A stretch of 64,000 nt of DNA, taken from NCBI GenBank assembly GCA_027924645.1, contig BSBN01000233.1, forward strand, positions 5,784,501-5,848,500, in the 5' to 3' direction. Shown one piece after another: positions 50,387-61,490 of the stretch. A model generated the notes under the pieces. The model ran no database searches. It had not been told where the DNA came from and saw nothing but the letters and a program-made list of their open reading frames with translations. Made by a program: the position numbers and the translations under genes. The number at the start of each line of letters is the position of its first letter. Position 1 is the stretch's first letter. The DNA comes from Cunninghamia lanceolata (lineage: Eukaryota > Streptophyta > Pinopsida > Cupressales > Cupressaceae).

Positions 50387-51300
50387 ATGTCTTTTAAGAA
50401 GGAAGCACTACATTTTGATGGGATGAATTATGCTCTTTGGAAGGCACAAATGAAAAGCCATCTTATTTTTCTTGGTTACAAAGTATGGAAAGTTGCAAAA
50501 GAAAAATACACCATGCCTCAAAATAGTTTGATGACTGAAGATGAAATCAAAGAATATGAGGTGGATGTCAAAGTAAAAGATGTTCTATTAAGTTCATTAA
50601 ATGACTCAGTACTAACAAAAGTTGTGGATCTTGAAATGCAAATGAGGTATGGGAGAAGCTAAAAAATTTTTATGAAGGGGATGATTTTGTGAAGGAGGCC
50701 AAGCAACAAAGTCTGAAAGTTAAATATGAGAGTTTGAATATGAATGAAGATGAAAACACAACAACCTTTATGCAAAGAGTTGATGAACTTGTCATAGGGA
50801 TAAAAGGTATGGGGGGAACTTTCGGTGATAAGGAAGTTGTGATGAAAATTCTCAAATCACTACCAAAGTCCTATTGTCACAAGGTAGCTACAATTGAAGA
50901 ATTTATGCAAGTAAAAACTATTGACAGAGATCAGTTACTTGGTAAGCTTACTACCTTTGAAATGAGAGAGTTTGGTGATGCTCTACCAAAAGTTGAGATT
51001 GCCTTCAAAGCTAGTACTTCTGGGAAACCTTCCAAATTAGAAAAGTACAAGGTAGAATATGATAATGAGTTTGATGAAATTGAAGCCAGATTTGTGGATA
51101 GACTGCAAAGAGGATCTGGTAAGTTTAAAGGTAAATTACCTTTCAAATGTTTTTCCTATGGTAAAGTAGGCTAGTTAGCTTATAGATATCCTGAAAGAAT
51201 TGAAATAAATAGAAAAAGATATGAGAACAGGCCTAGGATCCAAAAGAAATATTATTATGTTGAAGATTTTGATGATGACAAAGAAGTATTAGATAATGGT
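50387..51300 (+). pseudogene. Element F gag
   Basis: ATG at 50387 gives MSFKKEALHFDGMNYALWKA. The frame shifts near 50650 and continues through KILKSLPKSYCHKVATIEEF. The zinc knuckle is mutated: CFSYGKVG followed by a stop and a YP remnant, so the second Cys and the His-Cys pair of CCHC are lost. Confidence 0.88.
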
Positions 51301-51800
51301 GAACCAGATAATGCTAGTACTTCTAGTAATGAATGTTTGTTTATTGCTATTAAGGAAGAACCTATGTTTACTAATCTTGCTAGCTGTGTGAAGGACAAAA
51401 AACTAGTGAAAAGTTCTTTGGCTGCTCAGGTTGTTGAAGACAAAGATGAATGGGTTATTGATAGTAGCTGCTCTCACCACATGACTAGTGACAAAAGTAA
51501 GTTTGTCAGTTTGGAAAGATATGATGGTGGACTAGTTAGGTTTGGAGATGATATAGCTAGTAAGATTTGTGGCAAAGGATCTATTTGTTTTGATGGTGAG
51601 CATAATACTGAAGATTTCTTGTATGTGAAAGTATTAAAGCACAATCTTTTGAGTGTGGGTTAGATGTGTGACAAAGGTTATGATTTAAGCTTCAAAGACA
51701 ATGGATGCAAGATCAGGGAAAGCTCTGGAATAGTCATTGCAACCGGTAAGAAGACCAAAGGTAATATATATCACTTGAAAGGAACTGATTTAACTATTGT
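51301..51800 (+). pseudogene. Element F protease
   Basis: EWVIDSSCSHHMTSDKSKF shows D-S-S in place of D-S/T-G. The flap-like GGLVRFGDDIASKICGKGSI follows. Stops lie at 51661 and near 51802. The catalytic glycine is changed. Confidence 0.85.
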
Positions 51801-52800
51801 TTGATGGCTTAGACTAATGAAATTTGGCTATGGCATAGAAGGCTGTGTCACATCAATTTTGATAATATTATGAAAATAAGTACTGTAGAGGCTATTAGAG
51901 ATTTTCCTAAGCTTGTGAAGCCTGCTAATCCTATTTGCATGGAGTGTCAATTTGGGAAACAAACAAGAACAAGTTTCAAAAGCAAGGACCAATTAGTTGA
52001 TGTACTATTAGATCTAGTGCATACAAATTTGTGTGGACCTACCAGAGTAAGAAGTTTACAAGGATATAGGTATTTCATGGTTCTTATTTATGATTATTCC
52101 AGAATGACTTGGGTTACCTTTTTGAAAGAAAAATCAAAAGCTCTAGATAAGTTCAAGTCATTCAAGGCAATGGTTAAAAATGAGATGGATTTGAAGATCA
52201 AATGTTTAAGGACTAATAGAGGAGGAGAGTTTACATCAAATGAATTTAATTTTTTTTGTGAAGAACATGGGATGAAGAGACAGTTATCCACACCTAGAAC
52301 CCCACAACAAAATGGAGTTGTTGAAAGGAAAAATAGAATAGTTCAAGAAGCTGCTAGAACCATGATGAAGGAAGCTAATATTTTGGAAGTATATTGGAGA
52401 GAGGCAATTCACACTACTGTATATATCCTAAATAGAGTCCAAGTCAAAGGTAATAGTTCTAAGACTCCTTATGAATTGTGGTATGGTAAAGTTCCTACTA
52501 TGAAATATCTCAAAGTTTTTGGTAGCAAATGTTATATCAAAAGAGAAGAAGATCTAGGCAAGTTTGATGCTAGGTGTGATTAAGGAATCTTCCTTGGTTA
52601 TTCCACCAAGAGAAATGCCTAATGGTGCTATAATAAGAGGTTGAGTAAGATCATTGAGAGTGCAAATGTCAAAGTCAATGAAAGCAAAGAGAGCTCTCCA
52701 GAATCAAGTGGATATGAATCAGATATACCAGATGCTTCAGAAGTGGTACAGCATGAAGACAACTCAGATGAAGAGGAACAAGCTCCAGAAAGTGCTACCA
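51801..52800 (+). pseudogene. Element F integrase
   Basis: The zinc region (CHINFDNIMK, CMECQFGKQTR) is followed by HTNLCGPTRV, where the first catalytic Asp is replaced by Asn, then CLRTNRGGEF, where the second Asp is also Asn, then QQNGVVERKNRIV with the Glu kept. C-terminal FGSKCYIKREEDLGKFDARC follows. A stop lies at 52581-52583 and another at 52621. Both Asp to Asn changes would abolish catalysis even without the stops. Confidence 0.88.
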
Positions 52801-54460
52801 AGACATCAAGGTATGTAAAACTTAATCATTCTAAAGATCAAATCATAGGAGATAAGAGCCAAGGAATCCTGACTAGAAGAAGAGTTGTAGAAGAACATGT
52901 AATTTTTTGTCTAATTTCCAAGATTGAACCTAAGACTATGAATGAATCTTGCAATGATGAGAATTGGGTAAAGGCTATGAAAGAAGAACTGATACAAATA
53001 GAGAAGAATCAGACTTGGGATCTTGTTCCCAGACTAGCAGATAAAAATGTAATTGGCACCAAATGGGTCTTCAGAAACAAGATGAATGAGAATGGTGAAG
53101 TGGTAAGAAACAAAGTAAGGTTGGTATGCAAAGGATACTCTCAAGTTGAAGGAATAGATTTTAAGGAAACCTTTGTACCACTGCAAGGATTGAAGCTATA
53201 AGAATGTTTTTGGCATTTGTAGCCTACAAAAATTTTAAGGTATATCAAATGGATGTGAAGTCTACATTCTTGAATGGAGAATTAGAAGAAGAAGTCTATA
53301 TTGAAAAACTAGAAGGATTCCAGTCATCACATCAGGGTGACATGGTATGCAGATTGAAGAAGGGATTGTACAGATTAAAATAAGCCCCTGGGGCTTGGTA
53401 TGCTAGGTTGGATAAGTATCTGATACAATTAGGTTTCTATAAGGGTACTACCGACAACAATCTCTATTTCAAGATCAATAATAAACAAAACCTAATTGTT
53501 ACAGTCTTTGTAGATGACATCATCTTTGGAGACAATGAAGGTATGTACACAATTTTTGCTGGAGAAATGCAAAGTGAATTTGAAATGTCCATGTTAGGTG
53601 AGATGAATTTCTTTTTAGGTCTGCAAATAAACCAATCAGATAAAGGTATCTTCATTTCTCAGTCTAAGTATGTGAAAGAGTTGTTAAAGAAGTTTGGGAT
53701 GGAAGACTCTAAACTGGTAAATACTCCCATGATAAATAGATGTAAGTTGAGCAAAAATGATGATTCACCTATGGAAGATTAGAAAATGTATAGATTTATG
53801 ATTGGAGGATTACTTTATCTGACTCAAACCTGACCTGACACAATGCATGCAACTTGTCTTGTGGCAAGATTTCAAGAATAACCTAAGGAGTCACATGTGA
53901 TGGTAGTCAAGAGAATTCTGAGATATTTGAAAGGCACAATGGATTATGGTTTGTGGTATCCAAAGGACAATGATTTCACTCTCATTGCATACACTGATAT
54001 AGATTGGGTTAGAGATGTGGATATTAGAAAAAAGTACAAGTGGAAGTGCATTCTTTTTGGGAAAACACTGGTATCTTGGATAAGCAAGAAAAAAGGTTCA
54101 ATATCTTTGTCCAATGTAGAAGCAGAATATATTGTAGGAGCATGTAGTTGTACTCAAGTGTTATGGATGAAATAGACATTGAAGGACATCAATGTTGTGT
54201 ATGAAAATCTAATTGCAATATTTTGTGATAATACAAGTGCCATAAACATATCAAAGAATCCAATAATGTATTCAAGGACAAAGCACATATCAATAAGATA
54301 TCACTTTTTGAGGGAGAAAGTGATAGGGAATGAAGTCAAGTTGGAATATGTATCTACAAAAGACTAGATTGCAGACATTTTCACCAAACCTCTACCTAAG
54401 GATACTTTTGAGTATCTCAGAGAAAAGTTAGGGGTTATTACCCCTCCTTCTCTAAACTAA
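52801..54460 (+). pseudogene. Element F reverse transcriptase and RNase H
   Basis: Motifs in order: [37 protein letters not shown], a frameshift near 53190, [13 protein letters not shown], catalytic [50 protein letters not shown], then the RNase H FCDNTSAINISKNPIMYSRT, HISIRYHFLREKV and DIFTKPLPKDTFEYL, ending at TAA 54458-54460. Stops occur near 53381, 53780, 53833, 54173 and 54366. The RT catalytic DD is intact but the protein is broken. Confidence 0.9.
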
Positions 54461-54740
54461 GATGCACAAGAGTAAATTAGTCTAATGGTGCTTGGAGTCC
54501 CTTCTCCATATCCAGATTGATGATTTAGGGCTACTTCTCAGGGGGAGTAGTCAGAGAGTTCAGAAGAGAGATTGGATCAGAGTAGAAGAGTGTGAGTATG
54601 TGCCCTTTGCCATTGATGTCAAAGGGAGAGATAAATCATGTGAAAAACTCAGAGGGAAAGAGTGTAGATGTGTAAAGAGATAGGGGAGAATCTTGTCTTG
54701 ATGACTGTTGTAGTTTTTTCACATCATATGTTGCCATCAA

Positions 54741-54754
54741 TGATAAAGGGGGAG
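54741..54754 (+). promoter_or_regulatory. Polypurine tract of element F
   Basis: TGATAAAGGGGGAGA just before the 3' LTR; the same form as in C and D. Confidence 0.8.
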
Positions 54755-54756
54755 AT

Positions 54757-55831
54757 TATTTCAAGCATGTGCCTAATCAGTGTTGTCATTGATGTAAACA
54801 TATCTTTGTTGTCATTGGTGTCAACTGTATCCTATTTTGTTATTTGTTTGGAAGCTTTATACGTTGAGGATATTGAGAAAATTAGCCCCTCCGAAAGAAT
54901 CAGAAAGTAAACAGTGAAGATAGTGAGTTGGATACTGAAGAACAGTCCAGAAGATTGCTCTGCATTTCTTGTTGACTGAAGATCTTGGGCTATAGATTGG
55001 AAGTTTTTTAGAAGCATGGCTGAAGATGCTAAATCATGAGTTTGAACCTCCAGTATGAAGATTTGAGTGAGTTACATTCACCAGAGTAAAACCTACTTTT
55101 TCTAATTATTCATCGGTGCCTTAGAAAAAGTATTTTGCTCCACATTCCTCTGAATTAAAGTATTTTTCTCTGTGGTTCTATAGGGAAGTCTAGGATGATG
55201 ATAAGTACCTACAATTGCAATGGTTCATGTTTTGGTAGTCTGCAAGCTATCTTTGTTTTAAGATAGTCGAAGATAGTAAAGTTCATGTGCTCCGGTGTGA
55301 AGAATCTCATAAATAAAGTGGTTGGAGTTTGTGCAGTTGCTCATGGTGATTTCAACGTGCTTATTGATACCTCTTGATCATGTTCCTACCTTTACATTTG
55401 TCCAAGTTAATGAATTGAGATTATGTTTGAAGATTCTTCACAGATAACATAGCATGTAACTAGTCTTAGCTAACTTGGTTAATTCCTGTGATTGTGGAGA
55501 TCCCTTGAAATTTATGGAAGCGTTTTGTGGCGTGGAAGATCATGTTCTAGGCTCATGGAGTGACCAAGCCTAAACATCATTTTTCAAAGATTGCAATATA
55601 TTTTGAGAGATAATCCTCTCTGTGGTTTTTCCCCACCTTGGGGTTTTCCATGTAAAAATTTGGTGTCTCTTGTGTTAAATGTTGCATCTATGTTTAAGTT
55701 TCTAATTTCATGCATTCATTGTTTAAATCATAATAATTATGGACAAGTGATTAATGTTTAAGTGTAGAAGTGTTTGAGTTTTTGGGACAATTGATTCACC
55801 CCCCCTCTCAGTTGTCCGGCACATTTCAACA
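54757..55831 (+). repeat. Element F 3' LTR, with internal deletion
   Basis: 1075 bp against about 1530 bp for the 5' LTR. It starts TATTTCAAGCATG (decayed TGTTGCAAG) and ends ATTTCAACA. A 447-bp segment corresponding to 49592-50038 is missing; the join at about 55542-55546 lies within ATGTT. The TATA-box region is lost. Confidence 0.92.
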
Positions 55832-55836
55832 CAAAT

Positions 55837-56733
55837 GGCTTGGATGAGTGTGTATTTATAGGCTTTTTGGAGGGAGATTTGATCTAAGGATTGAGATTCA
55901 TTTGGGAGATTAATCGATGAGAATGAATGTGAGGTGGAGGGATTAGATTCAATCATTAAAAATGGAGGGATGAGAATAAAGATAAATTGTTAATTCATCT
56001 TGGGAAGAGAAGTGAATTAAATGAGGTTGGGTGAGATGGATTAGATGTGAATTAAAAATTCACATGGGGAAGAGAGGAGGATTAAAAATGAATTAAAAAT
56101 TCATTTTGGGAAGATCTCCAATTAATGAGTTGTGACATATGTAAGGGATGTAAGAGGTTATTAACAAGATTTATGACTAGTGTGTATAAAAAAATATTTT
56201 ATGTGGCATAAATATCAATTTTTTATTTGTGGGATGTGGGGAGGAGTGTTGAACAAGGTTTGACCAAACTAATCAAAGTGATTAGTTTAATTAATATGCA
56301 TGTAGTAAATTATTGAATGGGTTAATTAGGGGTTAGGATTAATTAAATAATGTTTAATTTAATTAATCCTAGGTCTAGGGTCATGTAGGTTAAACTAGCT
56401 AATTAAATAATAGGTATTTAATCAACTAGAGTAGGGATAGGCTGATTAGTAGGTTGAATTAATTAGATTTAATGGAATGGGTGAATTAATCAAATAAACA
56501 TTTTCATATTTATTCAATTATTTGGGCTAATGTTAGTGAAGGAGTAACTATTGAATTAAATTAATTAATTCAATTTGACGAGCAAAAATGATGAATAGTC
56601 AAGTGTTGGGACAAATAATTAATAAAATAAAATAAAATTTTAATTAATTAGTTGGAAGGGTAATTGGTGATATTAGTGATGTCAGAGGTTCATTAAGTGG
56701 TAAAGACATTTTTAGGTGTCTACATTTGCCCCT
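55837..56733 (-). repeat. LTR G (minus strand), U3 side
   Basis: Read on the minus strand it starts TGTAGACACCTAAAAATG at 56733, very like the start of the second G-type LTR at 63638 (TGTAGACACCCAAAATTG). It then has AATTAATTAAAT-rich sequence and reaches a TATA box at 55853-55860. Element F interrupts it, and it continues leftward from 41765. A polypurine tract lies immediately outside the start, so this is the 3' LTR of a minus-strand element. Confidence 0.75.
55853..55860 (-). promoter_or_regulatory. TATA box of LTR G
   Basis: TATAAATA on the minus strand, within GCCTATAAATACACAC. Element F inserted 17 bp downstream of it. Confidence 0.6.
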
Positions 56734-56734
56734 C

Positions 56735-56750
56735 TTTAATGTGGGGTCAT
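56735..56750 (-). promoter_or_regulatory. Polypurine tract of element G
   Basis: The minus strand reads CATTAAAGAGGGGCAAA directly before TGTAGACACC. Confidence 0.6.
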
Positions 56751-57213
56751 GACCTAGTAGGGAAATGGTGTCAAGTCAAAGAAAATGCCCCAGCTGCCAA
56801 GAATGAATGAAATGGATGAGGGATGCCTCCTCAAGAGGTTGGGTGAAAAAATTAAAAAAAAAATTAGGTGAGCTCTCAAAAGGAAGAAACAAAGGTGAAA
56901 AATGGATAAAGGATGGAAAAATAGGTTGACAGGAAGAAAAACAGGTGAAAAACGCTATGATCTGAACCCTGGGGAGGAAAAATTATGTTGAAGGATGACA
57001 TGGCTTTTTATAAATAGAAAAAGTGGGCCCTAAAGTGCCACATTTACACTCATTGAGCCACTTGGAGGAGAAGAAAAGACATGATGGCGAACCTGAACCC
57101 ACTCTTCTTACACTTTGAGCACTTGTCTGAGCAAGTCCGTTCCTATGGGAGATTAGCAGGTAGTGAGGCCTAGATAGTGGCTCCACAGTAGTAACAATAG
57201 GTACCTATACAAC
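56751..57213 (-). other. Interior end of element G
   Basis: About 460 bp between G's polypurine tract and the start of element H. The frame at 56983-57186 (minus) has no known domain. A Cys/Lys-rich phrase in another minus-strand frame (CSDKCSKCKKSGF) is short and not assignable. The rest of G's interior is displaced by element H or lies beyond the window. Confidence 0.45.
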
Positions 57214-59880
57214 TGTTGACCCATTTTTTCCTCTGACCAGAGCCAAATAGTCAACCTAGTATTTTCCTTGAGAATCCTTTGGAAAATGTTCCTATAAAGC
57301 TTAAAGTGCCAAATTTCCCGTAAGTCTTGCCTAAAAAACCTTACCATTGGAAAGACCTTGAAAAAATAGGTAGGTTTGCTTTTTACATCACCTTGAAATA
57401 TGTTCAAATAAAGAAGTTATTGATGGTCAAAGTTTCGGTCAACATACAGTTCAAATGTACATTTGGCAGGCTTGCAAATCCCTATCGGCCTTAGAAAATA
57501 TTGAGAAAAGTGAGTTTTATACATTTTTTGAATGTATATCCAGCTAAGGAAATGCATATACAAAGGGGGGATCTTTCGCAAATTCTCAGAATATTCCTGG
57601 TTTGTATATCCGATTGCATAAAAATATACAAGGATGGAATGTATATTTGGCTTGTATATTTGCATGTACAAGTGAAATATACAAAGAAATATGCGTGGAA
57701 TATATACAAGGCTGGCGGACATACATGTGCTACAGTGGAATGCATATCGGGTTTGTATATTCGCATATACAACCCAATATACAATGAAAAATACATAAGG
57801 CCAATCTATATGCATCAGGAAGAGTGTAATGTATATTGGTAGGTTGCTACAGTGGCTTGTATATTTGCACTTGTATGTTTGCACATACAAGTGAAATATA
57901 CAAAGAAAAGATACAAGGAAATATGCAACGGCCGATATACAAGTGAAGATACATTTGCTACAGTGGCTTGTATATGCGATTGTATGTTTGCACATAGAAT
58001 CAGAATATACAAAGGTTTACATACAAGCTAGACTCGACCCAGCAGTAAAAGTACTTCATAAATATTTTGGGTCCACCTTGTATATTTGGCATTTGTATAT
58101 CATGCGATATACAAAGTTGACATATGTTGCAACATTAGGCCAGATTTCAAAGCGGTCTTCAACCTGCTTCATAAAATTTTTGGGTCCGCCTTGTATAAGT
58201 TGCGATTGTATATTGTGATATACAAATAAAAGATACAAATAGATGCAGATGCAAGCCAGATTTCAAATGAATATCATTCTGGCTCATTTAGGCTTCAGGT
58301 TTGCCATGTTTGAAAGGTGTTTGTATGTTTTGACATACAAAGGAACAGATACAAAGACACATACAAGCCGGATTTCAAAAATGCTTCCAATCTGCTTCAT
58401 AAAAGGTTTGGAATCCATGGCTTGCATGTATGTGGTGCTCATATCTTGTGATATACAAGTCAGAATATACATGAGAGGGTGATACAAGTTGGACCCGACA
58501 AAACAATGAAATGCAGCTAATGGTGTTTTGAGGTCCGCAGCTTATATTTTGCATATGCAGAGGAGGAGATACAAATGGTGGGGTCTGCCAAGGTATAAGC
58601 ACTTTGTATGTATCTTCTGCTTGTATATTTTCTTGTATATTTGCAAGGCTAGATGCAAGTTAACATACAAGAGGTGGGGCCTGCACATCCAAGGGAGCTT
58701 GTATGTACATGCAATTTTGAAAATACAAAGGATATACAGGGGCCGATATGCAAAGTGCCATGTATGTGCAAAGGAGTTGCAGAATGAATTTTTGAGTGCC
58801 AATTCAGGTGCCAAGATGCAGCGATATACACACACATGTAAAAGCGATATATACAGGCAGTTGACCAGAACTTTGACCACCTATATCATCCCTATTTCAA
58901 CAAATTTTGACATGCTGTAAGAAGCAAAGATGCATGTTTTTGTCCCCTCTTTCTTTTGGCAGGGTTTTCAGGAGCTTTTGTCACTTTTCATTTTCAGATC
59001 TAGAGTTGCATGTTTTGGTCAAAGGGATGTTTTAGCGACTATTTTTGAGTAGTTGCAGATATTTCTTGCATTCATTGCTGCACAAAAATGAAGTAGCTCG
59101 CATTGATGATCAGAAATATCTTTCCACCATCCTCTTCCAGATATTTTCATCTTTTCTATTGTAGATCGATGAGTAAGCTTCCTGCATTAAAGACTCCAAA
59201 ATATCTCATATCCACCCAATGCCAGATTTTGACGCCATGACTAATGCAGCTTGACTGGTATTAATGTAGATATTTTCTAAGACAACTCTTAGAGCACATT
59301 TTTGTAATTGACTTAGGATAGTTTTGGAATGCTATATATATGCATTCGTATGTTGTAAATAAGGTTGAAATTTTTTTGACATCCAGGTCTTTCTGTTTCC
59401 AAATAGAGTTTTCATATACTGTAACCTTGCCTCTTTGTCAAATATATGCAAGTTATTTTTACGTCTTTACTGATTTTTCTGGTTCTGTGTGAATCTGTAT
59501 ATAGTTTGTATGTGAATGTTGTATTCCTCTGAATCATATTTCTTCTCACCTCTGTTAGAATCATCTAACTTGTGTATGCCTACTTGACATATTTTGATTG
59601 TGTTGTGCATCCTTCAGTTCTTTGGAAGTTTCTTTAAATTTGTCTGGTGTATCACCCTTTTATGTTTTCAAGCTTTTATTCATTTTCATTACAAGCATTC
59701 TCTCTCCCTTTTCCCCCAAAATTTAGTAGTTTCAAGTGATAGCTAGACAAGGAAGCCGACCTTCTCTAGAGGTTTGATCTCATTTAGCAAAGTCCCACAC
59801 TTAGAGATCAATCCCATGTTATTCTAATTTGCAGAGCTTTAACAACTTCATGCAAGGGTGCAAAACTGGGTGATAACAAC
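57214..59880 (+). repeat. Element H 5' LTR (about 2.67 kb)
   Basis: Starts TGTTGACCCATTTTTTCC and ends GATAACAAC. 57540-58900 is packed with imperfect palindromes (listed separately). A TATA-like CTATATATATGC lies near 59331-59342. The minus-strand frame at 57417-57995 (192 codons) is Cys/Tyr/Ile-rich by virtue of TATACAA repeats and recurs in the other copy; I do not call it a gene. Confidence 0.65.
57540..58900 (+). repeat. Array of imperfect palindromes built on TTGTATAT...ATATACAA
   Basis: Hairpin-capable modules occur near 57650, 57748, 57857, 57967, 58077, 58190, 58319, 58440 and 58620, mostly about 110 bp apart. Each has a left arm such as CTTGTATATTTG and a right arm such as GATATACAAAG around a short loop. 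The left six modules are repeated in the right LTR (62990-63637). Confidence 0.75.
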
Positions 59881-59899
59881 TTTTGGCAAGCCCAGTGGG
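59881..59899 (+). promoter_or_regulatory. Primer-binding-site-like block of element H
   Basis: TTTTGGCAAGCCCAGTGGG directly follows the LTR end; the same layout as element A (TTTTGGTGAACCC at 174). Confidence 0.55.
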
Positions 59900-60218
59900 A
59901 CTGACTAGTTTGATGAACTTCTCATCAAGATATTAAGAGATTTGGTGTTTCTCCTAGCATTACTAGCCTTTGGAGGCAATACAAACAACACTATGGTGAC
60001 TCTACTAAAAGAATCAGCTGGTTTCAGCAGCCCAAGTACCTAAAATTTCAGCAAAGGTCAGAATTTTGGTGATTTTTCTTGGTCTATTCAACTTCCAGAA
60101 GCATTTCAATCACCTGGTGACTCCCTTTCTAGTACGTATCTAGTTTTTCTTTGGTTGCAGACCTATTTTTCTATTATTTTGACATATTTATGAATATCCA
60201 GCATTTAGATGCTCTAAG

Positions 60219-61480
60219 ATGTCAGAGTTTTATGGGACATATGGCTATTTCCCTACCCCTAACTTAAATACAGGTTGTTGGCCCCCATATCAGCAATACC
60301 AGGCCCCAAATGCCTCTATATTTATGCCAAACAACTCATTATGATCAGCCTTACCAGCAAGAGCATTTTCTAGCCAATCCTGCTTACCCTTGTTTGCAGC
60401 CCATTCATACCTATAGTCAGCCTCGTGAAAACCATTCTACTCTAAATCAAACACACAACCTCCCTAGTCAGTCCCAAAATGATACTGATTTGGGTAGCAT
60501 TAAGAGTTTGTTAATGGATTTTCAAATGCAAATTTCAGAAATAGATAGAGAAGCATAGTATAATAGGCAGCAAGAGAAGTTTGCATATCAAGCTTATTTG
60601 TCAGAGTAGGAGATAGAAAATAGAGGGGTGTATGAAGAGAAATTATTGAACATGCAACTTGTAGCTAAAAAGAAACAAATAAAATAGTCGCTAGCTCAAG
60701 TGCAAGAGCCCAAAGTGAAACATTTCTCTCCTATTCCTAGCTTCAAGCAAGTCCACCCTTCAAACCAAAGTGAATATGTGAAAGTGGCTCAAACTTCTCT
60801 ACCATGGCAGCCTTCTTGTATCAAGCACCCTGGTTACAAAATCTCAAACCTTGTGAAAGCTAGTCCTCTTATACAAATTAAAAATCAGGCAGAGGAAACC
60901 GTTGTAGAATCTAGGCCTATCATAATTCCAAGTTTCAAGCAGCCTTCTGCCTTTAAGGTTCCAAGTTGGAAAGGGCCATCTTTTTCACCCTATGAAGACT
61001 CTCCACCAAACACACAAATGAAAGCATGCTCTAGTATCTAGCTAGCAGGAGAAGAACAAAGGAGGCTTTCATTGGCTCCTTTTCAAAGGTTGGTAACTCA
61101 ATCATTTCCAAATCCATTCTTTGAAGAATAGGTTTCCAATTTCAGAACACCAAGCTTCAAGTAGGACGAGTCTCCTAAGTCTCTTGAATTAAATATTCTA
61201 AGTTTTAGGGAGTCTCATCCACCGAAGGAACCTATGCTTGACCAAGGGCAACCTAGACTCCACAAGTTTCCAGGTTTCAAAGCCTATATCCCTCTACAGG
61301 AGCAATCATTCCTAGATTCACAGAGAAAAAAATATTTGAATCTATTGCACCTGTGAATATTGTTAAGGTCATGTCAATGATGGATGATGTTGTCCTACTT
61401 CATGAGCTACCTGACTATGTTGAAGCTAAAGAAGGTGAGCAGCTAGTTGTAGATAGGTAGCAACAAGAGAACACAAAAAA
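60219..61480 (+). pseudogene. Element H gag-like frame, N-terminal part (unrecognised family)
   Basis: ATG at 60219 opens a Pro/Tyr/Gln-rich start (MSEFYGTYGYFPTPN, CWPPYQQYQAPNAS). A frameshift near 60340 moves to the frame open to 60558 (DQPYQQEHFLANPAYPC, IKSLLMDFQMQISEIDREA). Further open runs follow, with a repeated SFK-P motif: IPSFKQVHP, IPSFKQPSAFKVPSW, TPSFK, KFPGFKAYIP. The position after a primer site suggests gag. I see no zinc knuckle or protease triad. Stops at 60556, 60609, 60687, 61039 and later break it. Confidence 0.45.
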
Positions 61481-61490
61481 TCATGACAAA

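Larger units (their letters stand above)
41766..55831 (+). mobile_element. Element F: Ty1/Copia retrotransposon, split by element D
   Basis: 5' LTR at 41766-41893 plus 48927-50328, primer site at 50331, coding region 50387-54460, purine tract at 54744, 3' LTR 54757-55831. Perfect 5-bp target duplication CAAAT at 41761-41765 and 55832-55836. Without D the element is about 7.0 kb. It belongs to the same Copia lineage as C and D. By eye the LTRs differ at about 8% over a 220-bp sample. Frameshifts and stops in gag, protease, integrase and RT make it defective. Confidence 0.93.

Noticed and set aside
57417..57995. 192-codon minus-strand frame
   Set aside because: It is created by the TATACAA palindrome array in H's LTR, recurs in the other copy with changes, and has biased Tyr/Ile/Cys composition without a domain.
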